Shown: positions 27,734 through 37,457, numbered from the stretch's first letter. The stretch: 64,000 nt of DNA from an uncultured Bacteroides sp. (GCF_910578895.1 NZ_CAJTSC010000001.1:171116-235115); one strand, 5' to 3'. The notes: generated by a model not told the origin, from the letters alone. Translations and numbers: made by a program.

Positions 27734-29011
27734 TTAATGTTCTTTGGGAAATATAATCCGATAGTTTCCGCTCAGATGCATAAAAGCAAACAAACGAAGC
27801 AGCCCGTCATAATAAGCGTCAAAATAGCCGTCATCATAAGGTACGTGTTTTGCGTTCCATAAACGGTCCACAAACTCGCGGCTCTTGTCGTGTGTGCAAA
27901 CCAACGAAACCGCAGCCGTAGTGGCAACCAGTCCCAAGGAATGTCTCAGTTTTTTATAGCCGCCGGCTCCCAGCAGTTCCGTCACGGGTGTACCGTCCAC
28001 GTTATACTGGTCTACGAAGCTGTCTATGCCTTGGGCATAAAAGAAGTTTTGTATCTTATTGCCATATTCCTGCTGCCACTTTATATCCGCACACGCCCAC
28101 GAATAATCCAACGCAATATTCATAGGCACACGCCATGAGTCAAAACGAAAAGCATCACCTATAATCCGTTTGCTGCCAAGCAGCGTACCGTCATAATTAT
28201 TATAATCAGGATTAAGTCCCGTTACGGGATGAATGCTTTTATGCAGGTATTCGCGGCTTTTGCGGGCACATTCGCGCCAGAACTTGCTTCTTCCGTCCTG
28301 TGCCCACCGCGCCCATACCTCATAAAAAGCAGGGACATGGTAAGAAGGGTCTGTAAACCGCCCGCCAAAAGGATCGGGCGTGAACGTTATCAACTGATGC
28401 TCCAGATTAATCAAGGGGGCGACACGATCCATTCCGGCTTTCTGCATCGAACAATCCAGGATATTCCGGGCTTCCGCAAGGTAATCGATACCCGTCGTAT
28501 CCCCCCAACGGTTAGAAGCGAAAATCAGTGCCGTGACGTAATAAAGTTCTCCGTCGGAAGCCGGTCCTTGAGCGTTACGCGTACCGTCCGTCTTACAACT
28601 CCATGCAAAGTAACCTTTCAAAGGACCTTCCTGGTGTTGCATATACCTCTTGCCCCACCGCCATAAACGGTCGAATATGTCTTTCCTGTCGAACTGGACC
28701 GCAATCATCAGCCCATAGGACATTCCCTCCGTACGTACATCATGATTTTTTATATCGCTGATATAAGCCATCGAATCGCCTACCTCAAAATAGACTTTGT
28801 CCGGTCCGTAGAAAACACTCTCGAATACCGATGCCAGCTTTTCATCAATATCTTTCCGGCTATAGCCTAATTCAGCAAAGAGATTACGGTAACGTCCTGT
28901 CTCAAAAGCGCCTTTGTCATAAGGTTGCCCGCAAGCGGGTTGTCCGTAAACAACCGCTTGCGCCAATGATAAAACAATCAAAATAGTTCTTACAATCTTC
29001 GTGTTTTTCAT
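27734..29011 (-). CDS. GH8 reducing-end xylose-releasing exo-oligoxylanase (Rex-type)
   Basis: 425-residue GH8 enzyme that, in Rex-type members, takes xylose from the reducing end of xylo-oligosaccharides with inversion. Signal peptide MKNTKIVRTILIVLSLAQAVVYG begins at the chosen ATG; an upstream in-frame Met would add 22 polar and hydrophobic residues and overlap the previous gene by 32 bp, so it is rejected. The acid Glu lies in RTEGMSYGLMIAVQ and the base Asp in GPASDGELYYVTAL. YNNYDGTLLGSKRIIGDAFRFDSWR and MNIALDYSW, also typical, are present. It lies 34 bp after the GH43-CE1 gene. Rex activity rather than endo-cellulase is inferred from likeness and context. Confidence 0.92.
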   Translation of the reverse strand: MKNTKIVRTILIVLSLAQAVVYGQPACGQPYDKGAFETGRYRNLFAELGYSRKDIDEKLASVFESVFYGPDKVYFEVGDSMAYISDIKNHDVRTEGMSYGLMIAVQFDRKDIFDRLWRWGKRYMQHQEGPLKGYFAWSCKTDGTRNAQGPASDGELYYVTALIFASNRWGDTTGIDYLAEARNILDCSMQKAGMDRVAPLINLEHQLITFTPDPFGGRFTDPSYHVPAFYEVWARWAQDGRSKFWRECARKSREYLHKSIHPVTGLNPDYNNYDGTLLGSKRIIGDAFRFDSWRVPMNIALDYSWACADIKWQQEYGNKIQNFFYAQGIDSFVDQYNVDGTPVTELLGAGGYKKLRHSLGLVATTAAVSLVCTHDKSREFVDRLWNAKHVPYDDGYFDAYYDGLLRLFAFMHLSGNYRIIFPKEH

Positions 29012-29045
29012 GATATATAAACTTATAAAATAATTACATACTCGT

Positions 29046-31541
29046 TTACTTCCTGAACAAATGAGGAACAAACTCACGCAAACAACGCCGCCACGTCAGC
29101 CATTCGTGCCCTGTACCCTTCGATTCATAATATTCGGCATTAATACCGATTTCGTGCAAGGAGTCCACCAATTGTTTCGTACCGAACTGTTCTTCCGTTC
29201 CGCACCCTAAGAATAAATAGTGTACCTTTTTATTGAACTTGCCCGCATCGGCAAACACCCCGTTATGGCATGTTTTCACGTCAAGCCCGAAGATAGCGCC
29301 ACTGAAAGCACCTATGTAGGAAAACTTATCCAGATTGGGCAGAGCGGTGCTGAAAGTCTGGTGTCCGCCCCATGACAATCCTGCCATGGCACGGTGTTCA
29401 CGGTCCGTATACGTCCGGAATGTCTTATCAATCATCGGTATCAAATCCTCCAATATCACTTTATAGAAAGATGCACCATACAAAGCCCTTTCCTCATTCA
29501 CATCCTTACCTTTGCGAGGAATGAAAGGAGCTTCCACATCACCGCTATCCATTACCACAATCATCGGCACACACTGTCCGGAAGCTATCAGGTTATCCAT
29601 TATATGCTGCATGCATCCTTGGGTGGACCATCCGGTCTCATCCTCTCCCATACCATGTTGCAAATAGAGTACTGGATAGCGTTTCTTTACATTGGTCTCG
29701 TATTCAGCCGGTGTATAAACCATGCAACGGCGAAACTCTTTTTTCGCTTCCGAATAATAGGTACAAGAGCGCACTTGCCCGTGAGCCACTCCTTGCTGCG
29801 GACGATAATAATCGCCTTCTTTCCCCTCAGGAACCTCTATTCCACTTGCCATACGGCAACATCCGAAGAACGTATAGCTGGACGGATCGACTACCGACAC
29901 GCCATCCGCTATCAGAAAGTAATAATGGAATCCTACAACAAGCGGGTCGGTCTTTACCGTCCAAAAGCCTTCCGCATCTTTTTGCATATCATATTTCTTG
30001 CCGCCGCAATCTACCTGGAGCCTGTTGGCTTGCGGAGCATAAAAGCGGAAATAAGCGCAACGCTCGGCATCCAAACGGGGATATTCATAACCGGGTATAT
30101 TGGTTAAAGCAGCCAGCGTGGTGTTTTTCACATCTGCCACCGCATCTTGCTTGTCAAACTTCCACCAATCAAAATTAAACAATCTACATCCTTTTCTTCC
30201 CTTGAATACAAAATAGACATCGTGTACACCCGTCACAGGAGTCGTTACAGCCGCCTGCACGGTTTTCCAGCATTCCCAACCGCCGGTATGAGACACCGCG
30301 ATTTCCGCAAGTAAAGTTCCGCTGATGCTGTCTGTGCGCACTTCTATCCGTCCGCCGCGAAGCGCACTGGCAACCGATGCCAAGAACTTCTTCGGAGAGT
30401 GGCTGCCAAAATCTACCTCACGTACTTTAATATAGTCGCCATTGTGAATATCGGATATGTATACGCCGGTATTGGCATTAGGTTCGGACTTCACCCCTTC
30501 CGAAAAAGCAATCGTTTCCGCTTCCACCCTTTCATAAGGGTTAAGCCGTCCCACGGGTTTCACTCCCTCACGCGTCGCATTGATTATAGGGAAAGTACCG
30601 TCCGCATTATACGTAAACTGCTCTACAGCCGCACTGCGCCCAAAACCGCCTCCACCGGGCAACTTCCCGGTATGATAGAAGAAGTAGGAATTTCCCTTGT
30701 AGTCCGTTACCCCGCAATGGTTTGTAAACGAACCCGTATCTTGCAGCGGCATGATTTCACCCGCATATTTCCAAGGACCTACGGGAGTGTCACTCATTGA
30801 ATATGCAATATGTTCGGGCACCCCACCTGCCGCATAAAGCAGATAGTACTTCTTGCCATGTTTATGAAGCCACGGTCCTTCCGTATATACATCCTTATAC
30901 TTTTTGCCCTTCACACGTTTGTCCGGATTGGGAGCGCCGAAACTTTCAACGGTTTGTTCCACTTTACGCACTTCGCCTTTCAGCGAAACCATATCATCAT
31001 TCAACTTTGCATAATAAATATTCGGATTTCCCCAATACAAATATGCCTGACCGTCATCATCAATAAAGACCGTAGGGTCTATAAAATCCCAACTGCCGTC
31101 ATAAAGCGGCTTACCGATGGCATCCTTAAAAGGACCGACCGGAGAATCTCCGACTGCCACCCCGATAGCCATTGCATTGGACAGCTTGGAATGCAGACAG
31201 ACGTACCAATAAAACTTGCCGTTGCGCTCAATACATTGGGCTGCCCAGGCACGGTCGTCCGCCCATTCAAAAGACTCGATGGCGAGTGGAGAACCATGGT
31301 CTGTCCAGTTCACCATATCTTTTGTGGAATAGACACGCCACTCCTGCATCCAAAAGAAGTCCGCCTTATCTTCATCATGTCCAGTATAAACATATAGCGT
31401 GCCATCATGCACCATAGGCGCCGGGTCGCTGGTATAGCAAGTTTGCACTATCGGATTCTGCCCGTACATACCTCCTGCCGACAACAAAAGCATTCCGCTT
31501 ATTATACATTTTCCGACATTTAGTTTCAATGTAGATTTCAT
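29046..31541 (-). CDS. multidomain GH43-CBM6-CE1: arabinofuranosidase/xylosidase fused to feruloyl or acetyl esterase
   Basis: 831-residue periplasmic protein, signal peptide ending GGMYGQ. Domain order: GH43 propeller (about 30-330; base Asp39 in YTSDPAPMV, FIDPTVFIDDDGQAYLYWG, acid Glu in VYTEGPWLHKHGKKYY); CBM6 (about 335-460, from YERVEAETIAF to FDWWKF); an immunoglobulin-like segment (about 465-565, RCAYFRFYAPQANRLQV); and a CE1 alpha/beta-hydrolase (about 580-831) with nucleophile Ser723 in GLSWGG and catalytic His812 in GTGHEW. The pairing can remove arabinose and the ferulate esterified to it from one side chain. It lies 22 bp after GH97. CE1 substrate could also be acetate; ferulate is inferred from the CBM48-like segment commonly preceding feruloyl esterases. 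Confidence 0.92.
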   Translation of the reverse strand: MKSTLKLNVGKCIISGMLLLSAGGMYGQNPIVQTCYTSDPAPMVHDGTLYVYTGHDEDKADFFWMQEWRVYSTKDMVNWTDHGSPLAIESFEWADDRAWAAQCIERNGKFYWYVCLHSKLSNAMAIGVAVGDSPVGPFKDAIGKPLYDGSWDFIDPTVFIDDDGQAYLYWGNPNIYYAKLNDDMVSLKGEVRKVEQTVESFGAPNPDKRVKGKKYKDVYTEGPWLHKHGKKYYLLYAAGGVPEHIAYSMSDTPVGPWKYAGEIMPLQDTGSFTNHCGVTDYKGNSYFFYHTGKLPGGGGFGRSAAVEQFTYNADGTFPIINATREGVKPVGRLNPYERVEAETIAFSEGVKSEPNANTGVYISDIHNGDYIKVREVDFGSHSPKKFLASVASALRGGRIEVRTDSISGTLLAEIAVSHTGGWECWKTVQAAVTTPVTGVHDVYFVFKGRKGCRLFNFDWWKFDKQDAVADVKNTTLAALTNIPGYEYPRLDAERCAYFRFYAPQANRLQVDCGGKKYDMQKDAEGFWTVKTDPLVVGFHYYFLIADGVSVVDPSSYTFFGCCRMASGIEVPEGKEGDYYRPQQGVAHGQVRSCTYYSEAKKEFRRCMVYTPAEYETNVKKRYPVLYLQHGMGEDETGWSTQGCMQHIMDNLIASGQCVPMIVVMDSGDVEAPFIPRKGKDVNEERALYGASFYKVILEDLIPMIDKTFRTYTDREHRAMAGLSWGGHQTFSTALPNLDKFSYIGAFSGAIFGLDVKTCHNGVFADAGKFNKKVHYLFLGCGTEEQFGTKQLVDSLHEIGINAEYYESKGTGHEWLTWRRCLREFVPHLFRK

Positions 31542-31563
31542 ATTATTCTGAATATAAGATTGA

Positions 31564-33522
31564 TTATTTAGTATTACGACTGATCAGTACAATTCCACCA
31601 TTGCAAGGAATATCGAGTTGCATTTCCTGCTTCTTACTGAGTTTTACGGTATGCAGGCTGCCTTCCAGGTCTTTATTATCCTGATAAACCGCCAGTTCTT
31701 TTCCCGCCTCAACCATAGGAAGCTTTATTTTCAGTTTCAACGGTTCTTTCTGCGCATTCACCCCGGCAACATACCAGGTATCCGCATGGCGGCGGGCAAG
31801 TACCACATATTTTCCCGGATAGCCGTCGATGAACCTTACTTCGTCCCAAAGCGTAGGAACCGACTTCATAAAATCCACAGCCCAGGCAGGAGCATCCGTC
31901 AAATTATTGGGAGCCAATGCAAAATGCTGCACAGGACTTTGGAACAAGACAGCCGTGGCCAATGCAAACACATCGGAAGTTACGCGGCGGCTTCCGCCCG
32001 GCGCATTTTTCGCATTGTAGTATTTATTCAGGGCACTGCCTCCAAAATCCATACTGCCTACCGTATTGCGTATGAAAGGATGCAGACAGGCATTAAAAGC
32101 CTCAGCGTCACAACTGCCTTGAGAGAAATGCAGGTTTTCACTGGCAAGCACCGCCTCACAGGCTACAAAATTAGGATACATCCGTTCCCATCCACGGGGC
32201 AATGTGCAACCGTGGAAGATAACCATCAATCCGTAATCATTGGCATCGGCAAGGATATCCTCATACAGCTGCATGGTCACCTGCTTGTCGCTGCCTATAA
32301 AATCGACTTTTATACCGCGAATGCCGATGCCCTGCATCCATTTCATCTCCTTCCGCCGTGCGATTGTATTGTTCATAATCCCTCTGGGAGATTGCGGGGC
32401 ATCATTCCAATAACCGTTGGAATTATACCAAAGATAGAGCGCCACTCCCTTGGACGCCGCATAGGCAGCCAGTTCCGCCACTTTGTCCCGTCCGACCTGG
32501 GTATCCCACAACGCATCGACCAGCACGGAGCCGTATCCCATAGCCGCACTAAAGTCGATATAGCGTTTCTGCTCGTCATAGTTCATGCTATTATCACCGC
32601 CGATAATCCAGCTCCACGTGCCGCAACCATACCGGAACTGTTGTGAAGCCTCATACAACGGCTCCACCACATCGAATGCGACGGTGGTCTCCACAATCGG
32701 CGCCAACGTCCTGCCTACCGTAACCGTGCGCCACGGAGTTTCACCGGGCAAAGCTATGCCGGGCGAGACCGTTCCGTTTCCGTTATATTCCCCTTCTTGC
32801 GGAAAACCAATCGTATACAAACCCTTTTCCTTACCCAACAGACGGCTTCCGCAGTAAGCACTGCCTACTCCCGTCTCCGAAATCAGCAACCAACCCTTGT
32901 CGCGGTTCCTGAACAGGCAAGGGAAAGTATACCCATGCCCCCAACCGTTCTTTCCTGTCGCATCATCCACCGTGTAAGCAGTCTCATAGCTGGGAGAGGT
33001 CCTTGCAAACCCGCCCATAGGCGCCGACTGCGGACAAAGGAAAGTGGTGCTTCCCTCGGGCAGCACAAAACCGGTAGCCTCTTTCTTTACCACACAACAG
33101 AGCGTGTTGCCTTGCGGATAGACCTTATACTTAAATGCCACATCACAATCACTCACCTGGAAAATGACATCATACACCACCTTTCCCTCTTGGGAAAACG
33201 TATACGCCTGCACATTTGCCCGATACCGCGGGCGGCTATTCTTGATTGTGAGAAGTTGATATTCGTCATTGACAGACGACAACGGACCGATTTCACTCAA
33301 CGTCATGCGCCGGCTGAAATCTCCAAGATTAGTCTCAAGTCCCAGCGGAGACTTCTCCAGAAAGAGAACCCCGTCATATACTATACTATAAGAAGGGACT
33401 CCGCCTTCATCCGATATGCTGACACACAATTTTCCATCCGGACCATACAATTTACTCTCTTTGGCAAAAGCCAAAATACCAACCCATAAGAATACCCACA
33501 AAAATAAGATACGTCTCACCAT
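31564..33522 (-). CDS. GH97 glycosidase, retaining (alpha-galactosidase-like)
   Basis: 652-residue GH97 enzyme with a signal peptide ending ILAFA. The N-terminal beta-sandwich (about 25-280) leads to the barrel, with YGCGTWSWIIGGDNSMNYDEQKRYIDF trimmed here to its core WSWIIGGDNSM. Asp407 in GIKVDFIGSD is at the place of the nucleophile of retaining GH97 members, which are alpha-galactosidases, rather than the paired Glu bases of inverting alpha-glucosidases. A C-terminal beta domain follows (about 570-652). First gene of the six-gene operon, behind regulated promoter set C with a leader of about 145 nt. In a xylan locus it would remove galactose or a related alpha-linked sugar from complex side chains (inference). 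Confidence 0.92.
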   Translation of the reverse strand: MVRRILFLWVFLWVGILAFAKESKLYGPDGKLCVSISDEGGVPSYSIVYDGVLFLEKSPLGLETNLGDFSRRMTLSEIGPLSSVNDEYQLLTIKNSRPRYRANVQAYTFSQEGKVVYDVIFQVSDCDVAFKYKVYPQGNTLCCVVKKEATGFVLPEGSTTFLCPQSAPMGGFARTSPSYETAYTVDDATGKNGWGHGYTFPCLFRNRDKGWLLISETGVGSAYCGSRLLGKEKGLYTIGFPQEGEYNGNGTVSPGIALPGETPWRTVTVGRTLAPIVETTVAFDVVEPLYEASQQFRYGCGTWSWIIGGDNSMNYDEQKRYIDFSAAMGYGSVLVDALWDTQVGRDKVAELAAYAASKGVALYLWYNSNGYWNDAPQSPRGIMNNTIARRKEMKWMQGIGIRGIKVDFIGSDKQVTMQLYEDILADANDYGLMVIFHGCTLPRGWERMYPNFVACEAVLASENLHFSQGSCDAEAFNACLHPFIRNTVGSMDFGGSALNKYYNAKNAPGGSRRVTSDVFALATAVLFQSPVQHFALAPNNLTDAPAWAVDFMKSVPTLWDEVRFIDGYPGKYVVLARRHADTWYVAGVNAQKEPLKLKIKLPMVEAGKELAVYQDNKDLEGSLHTVKLSKKQEMQLDIPCNGGIVLISRNTK

Positions 33523-33673
33523 GTCTTTTTCAGATTATTTTTTTACGTTTATACAATCAATTACTCTTTATAGAATCATTCTGTTGCTTCCTCATAAGAA
33601 TCCCCTGCCAGCTTAAAAAGGACGGATTGCCAATGCAGGTGTGTTTTCATTTTTTATAGCCGACAACATATTG

Positions 33674-33740
33674 CAAAGAAAAGCAACCTTTATCAAATTA
33701 CGCTCAATCCATGTTTCAGAAACTTTCGTCCACGTTACAA
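33674..33740 (-). promoter_or_regulatory. regulated promoter, GH97-GH115 operon (repeat set C)
   Basis: On the minus strand TTGTAAC (33734-33740) and CTGAAAC (33713-33719) are 21 bp apart. Exactly 31 bp after the second comes TTTCTTTG (33674-33681), one base off the TAnnTTTG -7 consensus. The leader to the GH97 start is about 145 nt. This is the weakest match among the minus-strand sets. Confidence 0.6.
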
Positions 33741-34006
33741 ATTGTTCTTTTTTGCACATAAACATGTTCCCCAGCCATCATAAAACCGTATTTCACACGT
33801 TTTTTTCATTTAGCCACGCTTTCATGGCAAAAAGGCGGCGAAACCACCTTTTTGCTTACTCCCGCCCCTGCGCCTTGCTTCCGAAACAGAAGCGGCATGC
33901 ATAAAAAGCGGATGGACATGCCCCTTTTTTTCGATAAAGATGCGCTGTTTATGCGGAAAGCCGTTTTTCCCTGCCGTTGGACACAAGTGTTCCGGCCGAG
34001 AGCCGC

Positions 34007-34117
34007 CGGTGTCTGTGGCGAGGAACATTAATATCTGTGGTGATAAGCACTAATGTCTGTGGCGATAGACACTAATGTCCATCACGAGCGGCATTAATGT
34101 TCCTCGCCACAAACACC
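34007..34117. repeat. 22-bp palindromic tandem array (TAATGTCTGTGGCGA type) with terminal inverted arms
   Basis: Units starting at 34007, 34029, 34051, 34073 and 34095 are exactly 22 bp apart; the four later ones begin TAAT. The third unit forms the hairpin TGTCT, GTGGCGAT, AGACA. The outer parts are inverted: 34008-34032 and 34093-34117 pair over 25 bases with one mismatch, including GTGGCGAGGAACATTAAT, so the whole can fold as one long stem. Same period as the arrays at 5.6, 15.5, 46.0 and 63.6 kb but unrelated sequence. Confidence 0.7.
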
Positions 34118-34305
34118 GATATCCGGCAAACGGGATGCCCGCACAGGGCATTTCCGGCGCTTTTCCACGCCGGTTGGTTTGTAAGGATTTCGCTATCGTG
34201 CTGGGTATGTGGCGCCGGAAAATACAGATTGTCAGAAAATGGAAGAGCCGCGCCATATTTCATCAAAAATCCTGCCGAAATCATCCGGCATAACAAAAGT
34301 TTCCA

Positions 34306-34313
34306 TAATTTTG
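34306..34313 (+). promoter_or_regulatory. -7 promoter box for the kinase-less regulator
   Basis: TAATTTTG matches TAnnTTTG, 22 bp before the start codon. No consensus -33 box and no ATGTAAC-like repeat at the 31-bp position. Confidence 0.45.
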
Positions 34314-34335
34314 CCTGCCACGAAAAACATGCGCT

Positions 34336-37300
34336 ATGAAATATCTGATCAACTTGTTATTTCTGTTTCTTTCATTACCTGTCATCGCGGAGAAATATTG
34401 TGTCTTCACTCCCATTAACGGGACAAACGGCCTGGCGGGAAACAGGGTACGTAATATAGCCCAACTGCCGGACGGCCGTATAATGATACTCACCGAAGGA
34501 TTATTGAACTTGTACGACGGCACCGACTTCAGTTATTTGCATTATAACCAAAAACATATCTGCCCGTTGTCCGAATATTCCGGTTTTCACCATGAATATA
34601 TAGATGCCCACGGATATGTATGGATTAAAAACCAGTATCAACTAATGGTTGTGGACATAGCGCACGAGCGTTTTGTGGAACAACCGGACAGCCTGCTTGC
34701 CACATGGGGCGCCGGTACTCCCTTAAAGGATTTCTTTATGGACAAGACCAAGAGCCTATGGGTCGTCACCGATAAAGACGAATTGCTCCGTATAAACCCA
34801 AAGAACCGGAAAGCGGAAGTTTTCCTGCATCACGTATCATCGGCAGGCAATGCCGTCGACCAACTTTACGACCTCGTCGTTTTGGACAACCGCCTGTACC
34901 TTTTCTATCGTTCAGGCTTGTTGGTCTGCCATAATCTCGCATCACGCCGGGAAATATACAGGCAGAAGCTGCCCAACGAACTTCCTGCCGGGAAATACGA
35001 AAACACTTCTTACGTAGTGCCCGGTGACAACACTTTCTATCAGCTACGCAATGGATACAACGGCGGAGTTATGTTAAACTATGACATAGCAAACAGGAAA
35101 TGGGACATTGTCTTTCAAACCGACTATTGGCTAAACAGCCTTTCCATAGACAAAGACGGCAGTATATGGGTCAGTTGCCACATAGGATTATGGAACATCG
35201 ATGCCGGATTAGCCCGAAAGCAGTACATCCCCGAACTCAAGCTGGTAGACGGCGACATCATACATACGGAAGTAAGCACGCTCTGCAACGACAATCAAGG
35301 CGGCATGTGGCTGGGCACCCTTAACCAAGGATTATTATATTACCACCCCAACCGTTTCCGGTTCCGGAATATCGGCAACAGCCTGTTTCCCGTCACTCCA
35401 AATACCAACATATCCGTGACCTGCTTTGTTACGGATGAAAAAGAGGACATATTGGTAGGCACCAGGAAAGGATTGTTCTGTTATACGCCTTCCAACGACA
35501 AGTTATCTCCCTATTCGCAAGAGTTGTCCGATATTTACTGCAATGTCCTATTCAAGGACAAACGGCAACGTATCTGGCTGGGCACTGCCGGGAAAGGCCT
35601 ATTTTGCATCATGCCCGATGGAAAAACCGGACAGCATGTATTATCCGGCCATACCATCCATTCCATAATGGAACTGCCGGACGGGACATTGTATATAAGT
35701 ACCGGCAATGAAGGATTCGGTACATTTGCTCCGGAAACCGGAACGTTTGAAAAAACAGCAGGAGTACCGGAGATTAGCCATTCAACCGTTCACCAGCTGG
35801 TTCCTTATGGGAAAGAGTGCCTGGCAGGCATCACCCCAAAAGGGTGGTTCATCTATAATCATCAAACAAAGGATTTCCGGTTCAATCCTACCCCGCACAC
35901 CTGCAACGCCATTATGCCGGACCGTCAAAAACAATTATGGATTGGCTTGGAAGACGGATTACTGTTATGCAATCCGAATACGGGACAACAAAAAACATTC
36001 TACACCACCGACGGACTGGTCAACAACCCCATACGCTCCATTGTCCAGACTGCAAACAACACCATTTGGGTATCTACCGCGTATGGAATAACGCGCATCA
36101 CGGAAAACATCCTGCAAGAGCCCTCGCCTTATTCATTTGCCAACTTCAACCGGTACGACGGTGTGATTACGGACGAATTTTGCGAACGTTCCGTCTTTAC
36201 GGCACCCGACGGAACGCTTTATTGGGGCGGCATCAACGGCTTCAACAAATATACAAGTGCTCCTGCCGCAACAAGCCAGACACACTCCATCCCCCTGTTC
36301 ACCGGAATCAAGCTGTTGGGAGAACAGATAGAACATGGCAAAACCTACAACGGCAACCGGATATTGCCTCAACCCATCACCCAAACAAAAGAAATCACAC
36401 TCAACCATAATCAGAATTTTCTTACGTTGGAGTTTTCCGCCCTAAACTTCATTAACCCCACACAAACCTACTACCGCTATCAGATGACCGGTATCGACCC
36501 ATCGGAAAGAGAGATACACCTTTCCGACGGCAAGGGATATGCCACCTACACCGGCATCCCGTCCGGCACTTATACATTCAGGGTACGGGCTACGGACAAT
36601 AACGAAGTGTGGCAGAACAAGTATGCCGAAATGAAGATTACCGTAAAAGCCCCTTTCTGGAAGACAACACTTGCTTATATTCTCTACATTATCCTTGCCT
36701 CGGGAAGTATCGTACTCTCCACCTTTATATATATGCGCCACAAACGCCGGAAAATCATTCGCGAACAAAAGGAGAAACTGGACGAAATGAAAACCACTTT
36801 CCTGCACAACATCAATGAAGAGCTGAAAGAACCCGTCAACCGGATAATATCCCCGTTGGACAACATACTGAAGGACATCGACGAAGGAAAGAACAAACTA
36901 CAGATTGAAGAGGTGCGGAACAATGCTGCGGAGCTAAAAGAGTTGGTTGACCAGCTTTCCGAAGGGATACTGTCGCCGCTCCCTTCCAATGAGAACGAAT
37001 GGACACAGAAGGAATTGCTGGTGAACATGCGTCAACTGCTGGAGCAACAAGAGAAACGAAAAGAGCAAATCAGAACCACCCGGAAATCCGGACAAGACAA
37101 GTCGCTGCTATCGAGTGCCGATGAGGCATTCCTCCGTAAAGTGCTTCATTTGGTGGAACAGAATATAGACAATCCCAAATATTCGGTAGAAGTATTGAGC
37201 CGCGACATGGGGATGGACCGCACCGGACTATACCGCAAACTTATTTCGGTAGTAGGCAAAACGCCTACCAACTTTATCCGGTCCATCCGTCTGAAACGGG

Positions 37301-37446
37301 CATCCCAACTGCTGAAAGAAGGCTATACCGTGGCGGAAGTCGCTGACCTCGTAGGTTTCAGTACTTCCAGCTATCTGAGCAAATGTTTTCAGGAAGAGTT
37401 CGGCATGCGCCCGTCACAATACCTGAACCGGCAGAAACAAGCGTGA
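34336..37446 (+). CDS. membrane-spanning AraC-type regulator, hybrid two-component family without kinase and receiver domains
   Basis: 1036-residue relative of hybrid regulators. It has a signal peptide (cleaved near PVIAE), periplasmic Reg_prop propeller repeats (about 20-640), a Y_Y_Y domain (about 680-770) and a membrane helix near 779-801. A HisKA-like coiled helix pair follows, but the phospho-acceptor motif reads FLHNINEELKEP instead of the usual NISHExRTP: Glu replaces His. There is no ATPase domain (no N, G1 or G2 box) and no receiver. After about 75 residues of charged helix the chain goes straight to the AraC helix-turn-helix (about 928-1034; RKVLHLVEQNI, VAEVADLVGFSTSSYLSKCF, MRPSQYL). 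No frameshift or stop is seen. It probably signals mechanically from sensor to DNA-binding domain as a one-component system. It likely controls the following GH43 and GH31 genes (inference). Confidence 0.9.
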   Translation: MKYLINLLFLFLSLPVIAEKYCVFTPINGTNGLAGNRVRNIAQLPDGRIMILTEGLLNLYDGTDFSYLHYNQKHICPLSEYSGFHHEYIDAHGYVWIKNQYQLMVVDIAHERFVEQPDSLLATWGAGTPLKDFFMDKTKSLWVVTDKDELLRINPKNRKAEVFLHHVSSAGNAVDQLYDLVVLDNRLYLFYRSGLLVCHNLASRREIYRQKLPNELPAGKYENTSYVVPGDNTFYQLRNGYNGGVMLNYDIANRKWDIVFQTDYWLNSLSIDKDGSIWVSCHIGLWNIDAGLARKQYIPELKLVDGDIIHTEVSTLCNDNQGGMWLGTLNQGLLYYHPNRFRFRNIGNSLFPVTPNTNISVTCFVTDEKEDILVGTRKGLFCYTPSNDKLSPYSQELSDIYCNVLFKDKRQRIWLGTAGKGLFCIMPDGKTGQHVLSGHTIHSIMELPDGTLYISTGNEGFGTFAPETGTFEKTAGVPEISHSTVHQLVPYGKECLAGITPKGWFIYNHQTKDFRFNPTPHTCNAIMPDRQKQLWIGLEDGLLLCNPNTGQQKTFYTTDGLVNNPIRSIVQTANNTIWVSTAYGITRITENILQEPSPYSFANFNRYDGVITDEFCERSVFTAPDGTLYWGGINGFNKYTSAPAATSQTHSIPLFTGIKLLGEQIEHGKTYNGNRILPQPITQTKEITLNHNQNFLTLEFSALNFINPTQTYYRYQMTGIDPSEREIHLSDGKGYATYTGIPSGTYTFRVRATDNNEVWQNKYAEMKITVKAPFWKTTLAYILYIILASGSIVLSTFIYMRHKRRKIIREQKEKLDEMKTTFLHNINEELKEPVNRIISPLDNILKDIDEGKNKLQIEEVRNNAAELKELVDQLSEGILSPLPSNENEWTQKELLVNMRQLLEQQEKRKEQIRTTRKSGQDKSLLSSADEAFLRKVLHLVEQNIDNPKYSVEVLSRDMGMDRTGLYRKLISVVGKTPTNFIRSIRLKRASQLLKEGYTVAEVADLVGFSTSSYLSKCFQEEFGMRPSQYLNRQKQA

Positions 37447-37457
37447 AACCGGGCACT

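Larger units (their letters stand above)
33523..34335. other. 813-bp divergent intergenic region
   Basis: Contains regulated promoter set C near the left end, an imperfect hairpin with T5 at 33829-33853 (AAAAAGGCGG, CGAAA, CCACCTTTTT), a 22-bp palindromic array at 34007-34117, and a -7 box for the following regulator. Several short open frames lie here, but none has a signal, motif or codon pattern that supports a gene. Confidence 0.55.

Noticed and set aside
27734..29077. Longer GH8 with 22 extra N-terminal residues
   Set aside because: The extension overlaps the upstream gene by 32 bp and destroys the signal peptide; the internal Met at 29011 gives a standard one.
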